NCBI GenBank assembly: GCA_963618015.1
Contig: CAVEQS010000009.1
Coordinates: 1-64,000, forward strand
Direction: 5' to 3'
Origin: Apopatocola sp963618015
GTDB lineage: Bacteria; Bacillota; Clostridia; Oscillospirales; Oscillospiraceae
DNA: 64,000 bases
Part shown: piece after piece, positions 1 to 8,299 of the stretch
Layout: every line of letters begins with the position of its first letter
Numbering within the stretch: the first letter of the stretch is position 1
The notes under the pieces: generated by a model
What the model saw: only the letters and a program-made list of their open reading frames with translations
Told to the model about the DNA's origin: nothing
The model's database searches: none
Translations under genes and position numbers: made by a program

Positions 1-137
1 TGTCTCTCGGCGACAGCTTAGCTAATATAACATCCCTTACCCCTTTTGTCAACACTTTTTTAAAGATTTTTTTGAAGAAATTTCATCTTTTTTTCGAGGC
101 GCTACATATAGTGTTTTCCGCTGGGCATACTTCCCAT

Positions 138-1565
138 ATGTTTGATTTTCTCTCTTCCGATCCCGCGCCGGTGCGGCGGGATTTCTCGAATTTTATCGAA
201 AAAGAATTTTCTGACTGTGCCGATTTTGAAAGCCGCGCGCTCTCGGCAGGCGGCGCATCGCTCACACTTTTTTATCTCGATGGGTGCGTGAGCGCGGAGC
301 AGATCTCGGATGAGATCGTCCATCCGCTCTCGCGGCTGCGCGCCCGCTCGGAGAGCGCCCTGCTGGAAGCTGCGCTCGAGGGCGGCATCTGGGCGTGCAC
401 TGTCAGAAAGCGCACTTCCTGTGCGGACGCCGTCTCGGACATCGCCGCGGGATATGCCGCGCTTGTCTTCGACGGTGAGCACACCGCCCTCACCTTTGAG
501 GTCAAAACCGGGGACAAGCGCGGCGTGGATGCGCCGACGGTCGAAAAGAGCGTGCTCGGCGCGAAGGACGCCTTCGTGGAGTCTGTGCGCGTGAACACCG
601 CGCTCCTCCGCCGCCGCGTCGGGAAGCCGTCGCTCAAGCTCTGGGAGACGATGGTGGGCTCCAAGACGAAAACAAAGGTGGATATATTATATATAGAAGG
701 TGTTGCCCCGGCAGAGCACGTCGAGCGTGTCAAGGCGCGCCTTTCGCTGCCCGATATTCCGGCGGTGCTCGCTGCCGGGGACGTGGAGCAATATCTCGCT
801 CCGCCGCCGCGCGGCGTATTCCCGCAGGTGATCCACACCGAGCGCCCCGACCGGTTTGTGCTCGGTCTCGCGCGCGGGAAGATCGGCGTGCTCTGCGACG
901 GGCTGCCCATCGGCTTTCTCCTCCCGGCCACGCTGCCGGACATGCTGCGCGTGCAGGAGGACCGGGCGCGCCACGCCGCCGTTGCCACGGCGCTCGTGCT
1001 GCTGCGCTATCTTGCGCTCTTCCTCTCGCTCGTGCTCCCGGCGCTGTACGTGGCGATCGCGATGTACCATCAGGAGATGATACCATATAAATTATTGCAG
1101 AGCGTCATCGACTCCAAGCAGTCGGTGCCGTTCTCCACGGCGGCGGAAACGCTCGGAATGCTGCTCTCGTTCGAGCTCTTGCAGGAGGCGGGCATCCGTC
1201 TCCCCGACCCGGTCGGGCAGACGGTCTCGGTCATCGGGGCGCTGATCGTCGGGCAGAGCGCGGTGGAGGCGAAGGTTTTGAGTCCGATTGTTATTATAGT
1301 AGTAGCCATGGCGGGCATCGCGGGCTACGCCCAGCCGAGCCAGGAGCTCGGCGCGGCGATCCGGCTGTGGCGCGTCGCGCTCGTGATCGGTGCGGTAGTG
1401 CTCGGGCTCTACGGCGTAATGGCCGGGCTGATGCTCCTTTTGTGGCGGCTGTGCGATATGGAAAATCTCGGCGTGAGCTATCTCTCGCCGCTCACCGATT
1501 CCCGCCCCGGCGCTCTGCGGCGCGCCCTTCTCCGGCCGCCGCTCCGAAAGGAGGATCGGAAATGA
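138..1565 (+). CDS. GerA-family spore germination receptor subunit A
   Basis: Subunit A of a GerA/GerK-type nutrient germinant receptor, which sits in the spore inner membrane and starts germination when it senses small molecules. The protein has a soluble N-terminal half of about 270 residues, then a membrane half with roughly four to five hydrophobic segments, which is the layout of the GerA family. The next two genes encode the other receptor subunits and overlap it, supporting an operon. The start is uncertain. An in-frame TTG at 72 would add 22 residues that do not look like the family N-terminus; the ATG at 138 fits homologues better, but neither has a clear Shine-Dalgarno sequence. The stop overlaps the next start (ATGA). 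Confidence 0.88.
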   Translation: MFDFLSSDPAPVRRDFSNFIEKEFSDCADFESRALSAGGASLTLFYLDGCVSAEQISDEIVHPLSRLRARSESALLEAALEGGIWACTVRKRTSCADAVSDIAAGYAALVFDGEHTALTFEVKTGDKRGVDAPTVEKSVLGAKDAFVESVRVNTALLRRRVGKPSLKLWETMVGSKTKTKVDILYIEGVAPAEHVERVKARLSLPDIPAVLAAGDVEQYLAPPPRGVFPQVIHTERPDRFVLGLARGKIGVLCDGLPIGFLLPATLPDMLRVQEDRARHAAVATALVLLRYLALFLSLVLPALYVAIAMYHQEMIPYKLLQSVIDSKQSVPFSTAAETLGMLLSFELLQEAGIRLPDPVGQTVSVIGALIVGQSAVEAKVLSPIVIIVVAMAGIAGYAQPSQELGAAIRLWRVALVIGAVVLGLYGVMAGLMLLLWRLCDMENLGVSYLSPLTDSRPGALRRALLRPPLRKEDRK

Positions 1566-2689
1566 AAAGCCTTTCCCGGCTCGGCGCGGCTCTTGCCGCG
1601 CTCGCGCTGCTTTCGGGCTGCTCGGCGCTGCCGCACCCGCGGCAGGTGGAGGACCTGCAGCTCATCCAGACGATCGGATTTGACGGCGGCGTCGGGGATA
1701 TGACGGTCTCCGTTTCCTCGGGCGCAGCGAGCGAGGACGCCGTATCCGCGCAGCTCGCCGCGCATGGCGCGAGCATCCAGACCGCCGTGCAGCGCCTGCA
1801 GGACTTCTCGCCGCGGGAGGAGCTCTTTTTCGGGCACATCCGGTACGCCGCCGTGGGCGAGGACTGTGCCCGCGGCGGCATCGTGCCGGTGCTCGACTAT
1901 TTTGAGCGCGGCACGCAGACACAGCTGAGCGTTCCGCTCTTCGTCGTGAAGGGCGAGAGCGCCTATACGCTCATCGCTGAAAACGGCGGCGAGAGCGAGA
2001 TCACCGCGGCGCTCTCCTCGCTCGAGGCGGACACCGAGCGGCAGGGCAGCGCGCATTGCTTCACGGTGCTGGAGATCGCCTCGCGGCTCAACCGCAGCGG
2101 CGCGGCGCTCGCCTGCGCGATCGACCCGGCTGCGCCGGAGGGGAGCGTTCCCGCCGCGGAGGACGGCACGACGCTCGCGCTGGAAGCCGGGTACGCCGTT
2201 TTTCGCGGCGAGGCGCTCTGCGGCTTTCTCGATACAGACGCCGCGCTCGGCGCGGATCTGCTGCTCGGGTTCGCACCGCAGGCGAGCTACGTTCTCTCCG
2301 ACGGAGACGGCGGCACCGTGACCGTCCAGCTCCACACGGCAAAGGCCTCCCTCTCCCCTGTCCGGGACGAGGAAGGGGCAGCGCTCCAAATCGCGGTGCG
2401 CGTCCGCGCGGGGGTAACGGAATCCTCCGGCGCAGACACCGCGGACGCCGAAGTGCTCGCACGGCTGGAAGAAGAGCTCTCCCGCGCCGTCACGGCGCAG
2501 ATCAAAGCGGCGGTAGAGGCGTCACGGACGCTGGACGCCGACTTTCTGGAGCTCTGGCGCGTGCTGCCGGAGGTAAAGGACGAGGACGCTCTCGCCTCGC
2601 TGCGCACGGCCGTGCGCACGGAGAGCGTGCTCGAGCGCTCCTACGATATTTACGGCAGCGCCCACGGGGAGGAGAGATCGCATGGATGA
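1562..2689 (+). CDS. GerC-family germination receptor lipoprotein
   Basis: Lipoprotein subunit (GerAC/GerKC type) of the germinant receptor, expected to be anchored to the outer face of the spore inner membrane. The 375-residue product starts with a short basic N-terminus, a hydrophobic stretch and the lipobox LLSGC, so Cys at about residue 20 should be lipidated after signal peptidase II cleavage. The rest is soluble, with the mixed alpha/beta composition of the family. The ATG at 1562 is preceded by GGAGG and overlaps the stop of the A subunit; the gene end overlaps the B subunit start. Longer upstream in-frame starts lie inside the A subunit and were rejected because they would bury the signal peptide. 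Confidence 0.88.
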   Translation: MKSLSRLGAALAALALLSGCSALPHPRQVEDLQLIQTIGFDGGVGDMTVSVSSGAASEDAVSAQLAAHGASIQTAVQRLQDFSPREELFFGHIRYAAVGEDCARGGIVPVLDYFERGTQTQLSVPLFVVKGESAYTLIAENGGESEITAALSSLEADTERQGSAHCFTVLEIASRLNRSGAALACAIDPAAPEGSVPAAEDGTTLALEAGYAVFRGEALCGFLDTDAALGADLLLGFAPQASYVLSDGDGGTVTVQLHTAKASLSPVRDEEGAALQIAVRVRAGVTESSGADTADAEVLARLEEELSRAVTAQIKAAVEASRTLDADFLELWRVLPEVKDEDALASLRTAVRTESVLERSYDIYGSAHGEERSHG

Positions 2690-3773
2690 GCGCACGGACG
2701 GCATATCCCGCCGTCAGCTTTCGATATTGCTTTTTGTTTCGGCGCTCTCGCCGCTCATCCGGCAGACGCCGGGCATGGCGGTGCGAAGCGCCGGGGGCGC
2801 GGTGTGGCTCTCGGCGCTGCTCGCGCTCGTGCCGCTGCCGCTCGCAGGGCTCCTGCTCGGGCGTCTGACGCGAAAGCGGCTCCCCGGCGAAGGGCTCGGC
2901 GGCGCGCTGCTGCGTATATTCGGGCGCTTCGGCGGCACGGTGGCCGTGCTGTTTTATACGGGCTGGACGGTGTTCTATGCCGGGTTCGTGCTGCGCGCCG
3001 GGGCCGACCGGTTCGTGACGGCGGTATATCCGGGAAGCCGCCCATGGCTTTTTATGGCGGTGATGGCGGCGCTGTGTGTTCCGGCGTGTCTCGGGCGACT
3101 CAAAACGCTGGGGCGCTGCGCGGAGATCGCGCTGCCGCTGCTCGCGCTCGTATTTCTTTTCGTGTTTCTCTTCTGCCTTCCGGGGCTGGACACGGCAAAT
3201 CTCGCGCCGCTGTCGCGGGAAACCGTCATGGATGCCGCGCGCGGCACGCCGTGGCTTCTAAGCACGATGAGCGTCCTGTTGCTGCTCGCTTTTCTCTCCG
3301 ACCGGACGGAGCCGGGGCCGCTTGCCGCGTCCTTCAACCGGGCGCTGCTCGCGCTTGGCGCGCTCGCGGCGCTTTTATGCGTCACGGTCGTCGGCACGTT
3401 CGGCGCATCGCTCACCGCCGAGATGCACTATCCGTTTTTCGTCATGATCCGGTGCATCCGCATTTTCCGGCTGCTGGAGCGCGTGGAGGCGCTCGTCGTG
3501 GCGCAATGGGTCGTGACGGACTTTCTGCTGCTCGGCGCGCTGCTCCAATCGGCCACCGGCAATCTCACTCTGTGCTTCCCGAAGCTCGGCCGGCGGCGCG
3601 GTGTTGTGGCTCTCTCGTGTCTCGCGCTCGCGTGTGTGGCCGGGGCGCTCTGCGCGCCGACGGCTTTCTCGCTGCGGGAACTCTCGCGCACGCTCGTCCC
3701 CATCGCCAGCGCCTCCGCCGCCGGCGTGCTCGTGCTCGCGTTCGTTGTCGGGCTGATAAGGAAAAAAATTTAG
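2682..3773 (+). CDS. GerB-family germination permease subunit
   Basis: Integral membrane subunit B of the germinant receptor, from the GerAB/GerKB branch of the amino acid-polyamine-organocation transporter fold; in Bacillus this subunit binds or recognises the germinant. The 363-residue product has about ten hydrophobic segments along its length and begins with the family-typical region ISRRQLSILLF followed by a helix that reads GMAVRSAGGAVWLSALLALV. It overlaps the end of the lipoprotein gene by eight bases, giving the operon order A-C-B. A repeat element follows within 20 bases of its stop and probably ends the transcript. Confidence 0.88.
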   Translation: MDERTDGISRRQLSILLFVSALSPLIRQTPGMAVRSAGGAVWLSALLALVPLPLAGLLLGRLTRKRLPGEGLGGALLRIFGRFGGTVAVLFYTGWTVFYAGFVLRAGADRFVTAVYPGSRPWLFMAVMAALCVPACLGRLKTLGRCAEIALPLLALVFLFVFLFCLPGLDTANLAPLSRETVMDAARGTPWLLSTMSVLLLLAFLSDRTEPGPLAASFNRALLALGALAALLCVTVVGTFGASLTAEMHYPFFVMIRCIRIFRLLERVEALVVAQWVVTDFLLLGALLQSATGNLTLCFPKLGRRRGVVALSCLALACVAGALCAPTAFSLRELSRTLVPIASASAAGVLVLAFVVGLIRKKI

Positions 3774-3788
3774 ACTTACCGATGGGAG

Positions 3789-3914
3789 AAACCCCTCCGT
3801 CAAAACCTCCGGTTTTGCCACCTCCCCTATCGAGGGAGGCAAGTTTGTTATACACAAACTTACTTGGCTCCCCTATTAGGGGAGCTGGCAGCCGAAGGCT
3901 GACTGAGGGGTTTT
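3789..3914. repeat. Dispersed inverted-repeat element, copy 1 (type A)
   Basis: A 126-bp copy of the intergenic element described in the findings. It opens with AAACCCCTCCGTC and closes with GACTGAGGGGTTTT, which are near-complementary ends. Each half has a small hairpin (AAAACC/GGTTTT in the left half, CAGCC/GGCTG in the right half) and a CTCCCC/GGGGAG stem. It lies just downstream of the gerB-like stop. Confidence 0.85.
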
Positions 3915-3925
3915 CTTCTGTTCTT

Positions 3926-3988
3926 TTTACATTTTACGCCGATTTTACACGATCGGGGTTTCCCTCTTTACATTTTATATAGTATGAT
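3926..3988 (+). promoter_or_regulatory. Candidate Pho box and promoter of the phoP-like gene
   Basis: Four TTTACA/TTTACG hexamers start at 3926, 3933, 3944 and 3967, followed by a -10-like TATGAT at 3983-3988. The spacing 7, 11, 23 is repeated exactly upstream of pstC. PhoB/PhoP-type regulators bind direct repeats of this sort, so autoregulation is likely (inference). Confidence 0.65.
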
Positions 3989-4016
3989 AGGCTCGATAAT
4001 GAGAGGGGGCGTCCTT

Positions 4017-4688
4017 ATGATATATTGTGTGGAAGACGACGCCAGCATCCGCGAGCTGGTGCTCTATACGCTGCGCGCGTCCGGCTTTGAGGCGCGGGGC
4101 TTTGCCGAAAGCGGCGCATTCTGGGAGGCCATGCGCGAGCATGTGCCGGATATCGTGCTGCTTGACATCATGCTTCCCGGCGAGGACGGTCTCGAAATAC
4201 TGAAAAAGCTGCGCTCCTCCCCGCTCACGGCGCAGCTCCCCGTCATACTCGCCACCGCCCGCGGCAGCGAGTATGACAAGGTCGTCGGGCTGGATACCGG
4301 TGCGGACGACTATCTTGCCAAGCCCTTCGGCATGATGGAAATGGTATCGCGCATCCGCGCGGTGCTGCGCCGCACGGCGCGCCAGCCGTCCGGCGTGCTC
4401 TCCTGCGGCGGCGTCACGCTCGACGAGGGCCGCCACGCCGTCACAGTGAACGACCGTCCCGTCTCGCTCACGCTCAAGGAATACGAGCTTTTGAAGCTCT
4501 TTCTCGAAAACATCGGGCAGGTGTTCTCGCGCGAAGCGCTGCTCTCGCGCGTGTGGGATGCCGATTACGCCGGGGAGACGCGCACCGTAGACGTGCACGT
4601 CGGCACGCTGCGCACAAAGCTCGCCGAATGCGGCAGTCTCATCGAAACGGTGCGCGGCGTCGGCTATAAAATGGAGGGCGCGAAATGA
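4017..4688 (+). CDS. OmpR/PhoB-family response regulator (PhoP-like)
   Basis: DNA-binding response regulator of 223 residues: a receiver domain (about 1-115) with acidic pocket D7/D8, phosphoacceptor D50 in VLLDIMLPGEDG and the conserved Lys in AKPF, then a winged-helix effector domain (about 130-223) ending in the typical RTVDVHVGTLRTKL recognition region. The ATG at 4017 is preceded by a GAGAGGGGG ribosome-binding site; the upstream in-frame ATG at 3984 lies in the promoter region. Its stop overlaps the partner kinase. The shared box layout with pstC suggests it is the phosphate regulator PhoP/PhoB; that assignment rests on the DNA sites, since sequence alone cannot separate OmpR-family members. 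Confidence 0.9.
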   Translation: MIYCVEDDASIRELVLYTLRASGFEARGFAESGAFWEAMREHVPDIVLLDIMLPGEDGLEILKKLRSSPLTAQLPVILATARGSEYDKVVGLDTGADDYLAKPFGMMEMVSRIRAVLRRTARQPSGVLSCGGVTLDEGRHAVTVNDRPVSLTLKEYELLKLFLENIGQVFSREALLSRVWDADYAGETRTVDVHVGTLRTKLAECGSLIETVRGVGYKMEGAK

Positions 4689-6028
4689 GCCGGAAGATCT
4701 TCACCGCCATCTGGGGCGCGGCGCTCGCGGTGTTCGTTGCGTCGCTCGTCTTCATCATGGGCGTATCCTATAACTACTTTACCGGCGTGCAGATGAAGCA
4801 GCTGCACGCGGAAACGGCGCTCGCCGCGCAGGGCGTGGCGCTCAGCGGCAAGGACTACTTTACCGGTCTTTCGACCGGCGACTACCGTGTCACCTGGATC
4901 GACGCGGACGGCACGGTGCTCTTCGATACCGAAGCGGACGCCTCCCGCATGGAAAATCACCTCGAGCGTGAAGAGATCCAGCAGGCGCTCCAGACCGGCA
5001 CGGGCGAAGCGCGCCGGTATTCCCCCACGCTCGCCGACCGCCAGCTTTATGCCGCGCAGCGGCTCCCGGACGGGACGGTGCTCCGTCTCTCGGTCGTGCA
5101 GCTCGCGCTCTGGTCGCTCGTGCTCGGCTTTGCCCAGCCGATCTGCCTCGTGGCGCTGCTCGCGCTCGCGCTCTCGTTCTTCCTTGCCTCGCGGCTCACA
5201 AAAAAGATCGTCGCGCCCATCAATGCCATTGACCCGGACAACCCGATGCAGTATTATGAAAGAGACGAGTACCGCGAGGTTGAGCCGCTTCTGCGGCGCA
5301 TCGCCGCGCAGCAGGCGCAGCTCCGGCGCGACCGCGCCGAGATCGAGCGCGCCTCGCTCATCCGGCAGGAATTCACCGCGAACGTCTCCCATGAGCTGAA
5401 AACGCCGCTGCACGCCATCTCCGGATATGCCGAGCTCCTGGAAAATGGGCTCGCGAGACCGGAGGACGTGAAGCCCTTCGCCGGAAAGATCCGCGCCGAG
5501 TCCGGCCGCATGACGAAGCTCGTCGAGGACATCATCGATCTCACCCGTCTCGACGCGGGCGGCGAGGACTACGTGTTCGAGTCCTGCGACCTTCTCCGCA
5601 TCGCGGAAAACGCTGTGGACAGCTTGGAGACCGAGGCCTCCGGCGCCAATGTGACGCTCTCGCTCAAGGGCGTGAGCGCACCCATGCAGGGCGTGCCGCA
5701 GCTTCTCCACAGCATCGTCTATAATCTCTGCGACAATGCCATCAAATATAACCGCCCCGGCGGGCGCGTCGATATCACCGTCACGCCGGAGGACGGCGCT
5801 GTCGTCCTCACGGTGAGCGATACCGGCGTCGGCATCCCGAAGGACAGCCAGAGCCGCATTTTTGAGCGATTTTACCGCGTGGACAAGAGCCGCTCCAAGG
5901 CCGTCGGCGGCACAGGGCTCGGCCTCTCCATCGTGAAGCACGCCGCGCTCATCCAGAAGGCGGACGTGCGCGTCGAAAGCGAGCCGGGCGAAGGCTCCAC
6001 GTTTACCGTGACGTTCCCGGTACAATAA
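4685..6028 (+). CDS. Sensor histidine kinase (PhoR-like)
   Basis: Membrane histidine kinase of 447 residues, partner of the overlapping response regulator. It has an N-terminal membrane helix (about 7-30), an extracytoplasmic region (about 31-135), a second helix (about 142-168), a linker, then a HisKA dimerisation domain with phosphorylated H236 in NVSHELKTPLH and a HATPase domain with N box (NLCDNAIKYN), G1 (DTGVGIP), F box (IFERFYRVD) and G2 (GGTGLGLSIV). The short extracytoplasmic domain and pairing resemble PhoR of Firmicutes. No phoU is in the window, which leaves the signal input unknown. Confidence 0.9.
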   Translation: MSRKIFTAIWGAALAVFVASLVFIMGVSYNYFTGVQMKQLHAETALAAQGVALSGKDYFTGLSTGDYRVTWIDADGTVLFDTEADASRMENHLEREEIQQALQTGTGEARRYSPTLADRQLYAAQRLPDGTVLRLSVVQLALWSLVLGFAQPICLVALLALALSFFLASRLTKKIVAPINAIDPDNPMQYYERDEYREVEPLLRRIAAQQAQLRRDRAEIERASLIRQEFTANVSHELKTPLHAISGYAELLENGLARPEDVKPFAGKIRAESGRMTKLVEDIIDLTRLDAGGEDYVFESCDLLRIAENAVDSLETEASGANVTLSLKGVSAPMQGVPQLLHSIVYNLCDNAIKYNRPGGRVDITVTPEDGAVVLTVSDTGVGIPKDSQSRIFERFYRVDKSRSKAVGGTGLGLSIVKHAALIQKADVRVESEPGEGSTFTVTFPVQ

Positions 6029-6042
6029 CATATCCCGCCCGA

Positions 6043-6064
6043 AGCCCGCTCACCGCGGGTTTTC
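6043..6064 (+). terminator. Possible terminator after the phoR-like gene
   Basis: A short CCCGC/GCGGG stem followed by TTTT lies 15 bases after the kinase stop. The stem is only five pairs, so this is tentative. Confidence 0.45.
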
Positions 6065-6098
6065 GGCGTATTCAGATTGAATTATAAGGAGGAATAGT

Positions 6099-6896
6099 AT
6101 GCTGAATTTTAACGAGAAAAAAGGCTTTATCTGCGATATGGACGGCGTGATCTATCACGGCAACAAAATTCTCCCCGGCGTGACGGAGTTTATCGACTGG
6201 CTCCAGCGCACGGGCAAGGAATATCTCTTTCTTACAAACAACAGCGGCTGCACGCCGCTCGAGCTCAAGCAGAAGCTCGCCCGCATGGGGCTGGACGTGC
6301 CGGAGGCGCGGTTTTATACGAGCGCGCTCGCAACGGCAGCCTTCATCCGCGACCAGTCGCCGGGCTGCTCGGCCTATGTGATCGGCGAGGCGGGGCTTTT
6401 GAATGCTCTTTATGACGCGGGCATCACCATGAACGACGTGAATCCCGACTATGTGATCGTCGGCGAGGGACGAAACTACTCGCTCGATTCCCTCACGAAG
6501 GCGACGAATCTCGTGCTCGCGGGCGCCAAGCTCATCGGCGCGAACTCCGATCTCTCCGGCCCCATCGAAAACGGCATCGCCCCGGCGTGCCGCGCGCTCA
6601 TCGCGCCCATCGAGATGGCCACCGGCAAGCAGGCGTACTTCTGCGGCAAGCCGAACCCGCTCATGATGCGCACCGGGCTCAAGCGTCTCGGCTGCCACAG
6701 CGCCGAGGCCGTCATGGTCGGCGACCGGATGGACACGGACGTCATCTCCGGCATGGAGTGCGGCATGTCCACGGTGCTCGTCCTCTCCGGCATCTCCACG
6801 GAGGCGACGCTCGACGAATACGCCTACCGCCCCAGCGCGGTGCTCGACGGCGTCGGCGACATCGTCACCCTGGCCGAGGCCCAGCACGCGGAATAA
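6099..6896 (+). CDS. HAD-IIA family sugar-phosphatase-like hydrolase (NagD/PNPase type)
   Basis: Phosphatase of the haloacid dehalogenase superfamily, subfamily IIA, which removes phosphate from small sugar or nucleotide phosphates in the cytoplasm. The 265-residue length is typical. Motif I is ICDMDGVIYHG with nucleophile D13 and acid/base D15; motif II is LTNNSG; the Lys of motif III is in CGKPNPLMM; motif IV is MVGDRMDTDV. The cap between motifs II and III is the large alpha/beta C2 type. A good ribosome-binding site (AAGGAGG) precedes the ATG. It stands alone, so the natural substrate cannot be told from context. Confidence 0.88.
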   Translation: MLNFNEKKGFICDMDGVIYHGNKILPGVTEFIDWLQRTGKEYLFLTNNSGCTPLELKQKLARMGLDVPEARFYTSALATAAFIRDQSPGCSAYVIGEAGLLNALYDAGITMNDVNPDYVIVGEGRNYSLDSLTKATNLVLAGAKLIGANSDLSGPIENGIAPACRALIAPIEMATGKQAYFCGKPNPLMMRTGLKRLGCHSAEAVMVGDRMDTDVISGMECGMSTVLVLSGISTEATLDEYAYRPSAVLDGVGDIVTLAEAQHAE

Positions 6897-6907
6897 AAGA
6901 ATACCGC

Positions 6908-6937
6908 TTGCGTGTCGCGGTATAATTGTGGTATAAT
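6908..6937 (+). promoter_or_regulatory. Promoter of the toxin-antitoxin operon
   Basis: TTGCGT (6908-6913), an 18-bp spacer and TATAAT (6932-6937). The octamer GGTATAAT occurs twice, 11 bases apart (6919 and 6930), one copy in the spacer and one across the -10. This is a plausible antitoxin operator. Confidence 0.6.
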
Positions 6938-6962
6938 AATCCCACGAAAGGAGCTGACCCTT

Positions 6963-7223
6963 ATGCCGCGCATTATTCCGATCCGTGATCTCAAAGACAC
7001 CGCCGCTATCTCCCAGATGTGCAGCGAATCTCCCGAGCCGATCTACATCACCAAAAACGGCTATGGCGATATGGTCATCATGAGCATGCAGGCCTACGAG
7101 GAAAAGATGCTGCTGCTGGACGCTTACGAAAAGCTTTCCGCCGCGGAAGAGGAAGTGAAGTCCGGAAAGGTAACCGACGGCCGCGCTGCGCTGAAAGAGC
7201 TGAGGGCAAAGCATGGGCTATAA
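6963..7223 (+). CDS. Type II antitoxin, Phd/YefM family
   Basis: Small antitoxin of 86 residues, expected to bind its own promoter with the N-terminal Phd/YefM DNA-binding domain and neutralise the toxin with its C-terminus. The start PRIIPIRDLKDTAAISQMC and the central ITKNGYGDMVIMSMQAYE are typical of the family. The ATG at 6963 follows AAAGGAG at good spacing; an upstream in-frame GTG lies in the promoter. The last 11 bases overlap the toxin gene, the usual arrangement in these operons. Confidence 0.9.
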   Translation: MPRIIPIRDLKDTAAISQMCSESPEPIYITKNGYGDMVIMSMQAYEEKMLLLDAYEKLSAAEEEVKSGKVTDGRAALKELRAKHGL

Positions 7224-7524
7224 GGTTGCCCTTACGGAGCTCGCCGCCAGGGATCTTGATTCCATCACGGAATACATTGCCGAAAGGCTCTCCAATCCAA
7301 CGGCCGCCGCCGCGTTTCTGGACGCTGTAGACGAGTGCTTCGGAGATCTGGAGACGATGCCGCCGATGTTTGCGCGCTGCCGCGATGCGCGGCTGCGCTC
7401 CATGGGTTACCGGCGCGCCGTCATAAAAAACTACGTAATGATCTACCGCGTGGCGGAGTCGAAGAAAACGGTATACATTCTCCGCTTCTTTTACGGCGCG
7501 CGAGACTATGAAAAACTGCTTTGA
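7213..7524 (+). CDS. Type II toxin, RelE/ParE superfamily
   Basis: Toxin partner of the overlapping Phd/YefM antitoxin; 103 residues, the normal size. It shows the RelE/ParE pattern: N-terminal strand and helix LTELAARDLDSITEYIAERL, a central helix, then the strand series GYRRAVIKNYVMIYRV and the C-terminal VYILRFFYGARDYEKLL. RelE members cut mRNA on the ribosome and ParE members poison gyrase; the sequence alone does not decide which. Both genes are intact. The operon ends at a clear terminator. Confidence 0.9.
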   Translation: MGYKVALTELAARDLDSITEYIAERLSNPTAAAAFLDAVDECFGDLETMPPMFARCRDARLRSMGYRRAVIKNYVMIYRVAESKKTVYILRFFYGARDYEKLL

Positions 7525-7537
7525 CATACAAAAATAC

Positions 7538-7562
7538 GCCTCCCCTTCGGGGAGGCATTTTC
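7538..7562 (+). terminator. Terminator of the toxin-antitoxin operon
   Basis: Perfect eight-pair stem GCCTCCCC/GGGGAGGC with a three-base loop, followed by ATTTTC, 13 bases after the toxin stop. Confidence 0.85.
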
Positions 7563-7607
7563 TTCTTAACCTTTTAAGACTTTTCTTAATGTTTTCCGAT
7601 ACACTAC
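7563..7607 (+). promoter_or_regulatory. Promoter/operator of the second two-component operon
   Basis: TTCTTAA occurs at 7563 and 7583 with CTTTTAAG between. The 37 bases 7571-7607, ending in the -10-like ACACTAC, match a 37-base block at 9664-9700 upstream of the PepSY-like gene in length, order and most positions. Confidence 0.6.
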
Positions 7608-7625
7608 GCTCCGAGGTGAACTGTC

Positions 7626-8297
7626 ATGCGAATTCTTGTGGCGGAGGATGAAAGAAATCTCAACCGCATTTTGACCGAGGCGCTGACCGACGAAGGGTAC
7701 AGCGTCGATCCCTGCTTTGACGGGCAGGAGGCGTGGGACGCGCTCGCATGCGCGGAATACGACGTGCTCGTGCTCGATATCATGATGCCCCGCATGGACG
7801 GACTGACGCTCGTGCGGAAGCTGCGCGAGAGCGGCAGCACGACGCCCGTGCTGTTCCTCACATCCCGCGACAGCGTAGAGGACAAGGTCGAGGGGCTGGA
7901 AACGGGCGCGGATTACTATCTCGTAAAGCCGTTCCACATGCAGGAGCTGCTCGCGGTGGTGCGCGTAATGGCGCGCAAATATACCGACACGCGCACGAAC
8001 GTTTATACCATCGCCGACCTCTCCGTGGACGTGAGCGCGCACACGGTCGTCCGCGCCGGGCGCGTCATTGAGCTGACGAGCCGCGAATACGCCCTGCTTG
8101 AATACATGATCCGGAATAAGGGCGTTGTGCTCTCGCGCGAGCGCATCGAAAACAATCTCTGGAACTACGATTACGAGGGCGGCACGAACGTTGTGGACGT
8201 GTACGTCGGGTATCTGCGCAAAAAGATCGACGCCGGGTTTTCCAAAAAACTCATCCATACCGTGTGGGGCACGGGCTGGGTGCTGCGGGAGGATTGA
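7626..8297 (+). CDS. OmpR-family response regulator
   Basis: Response regulator of 223 residues. The receiver domain has acidic residues E7/D8, phosphoacceptor D51 in VLVLDIMMPRMDG and the conserved Lys in VKPFHMQ; the C-terminal winged helix includes RIENNLWNYDYEGGTNVVDVY split across its recognition region. The ATG follows GAGGTGA. The kinase gene begins three bases after its stop, so the two form an operon. The closest family look is CusR/CopR/PcoR-like, but the signal is not readable from sequence. A matched promoter block suggests that it controls its own operon and the small gene at 9764. Confidence 0.9.
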   Translation: MRILVAEDERNLNRILTEALTDEGYSVDPCFDGQEAWDALACAEYDVLVLDIMMPRMDGLTLVRKLRESGSTTPVLFLTSRDSVEDKVEGLETGADYYLVKPFHMQELLAVVRVMARKYTDTRTNVYTIADLSVDVSAHTVVRAGRVIELTSREYALLEYMIRNKGVVLSRERIENNLWNYDYEGGTNVVDVYVGYLRKKIDAGFSKKLIHTVWGTGWVLRED

Positions 8298-8299
8298 AT

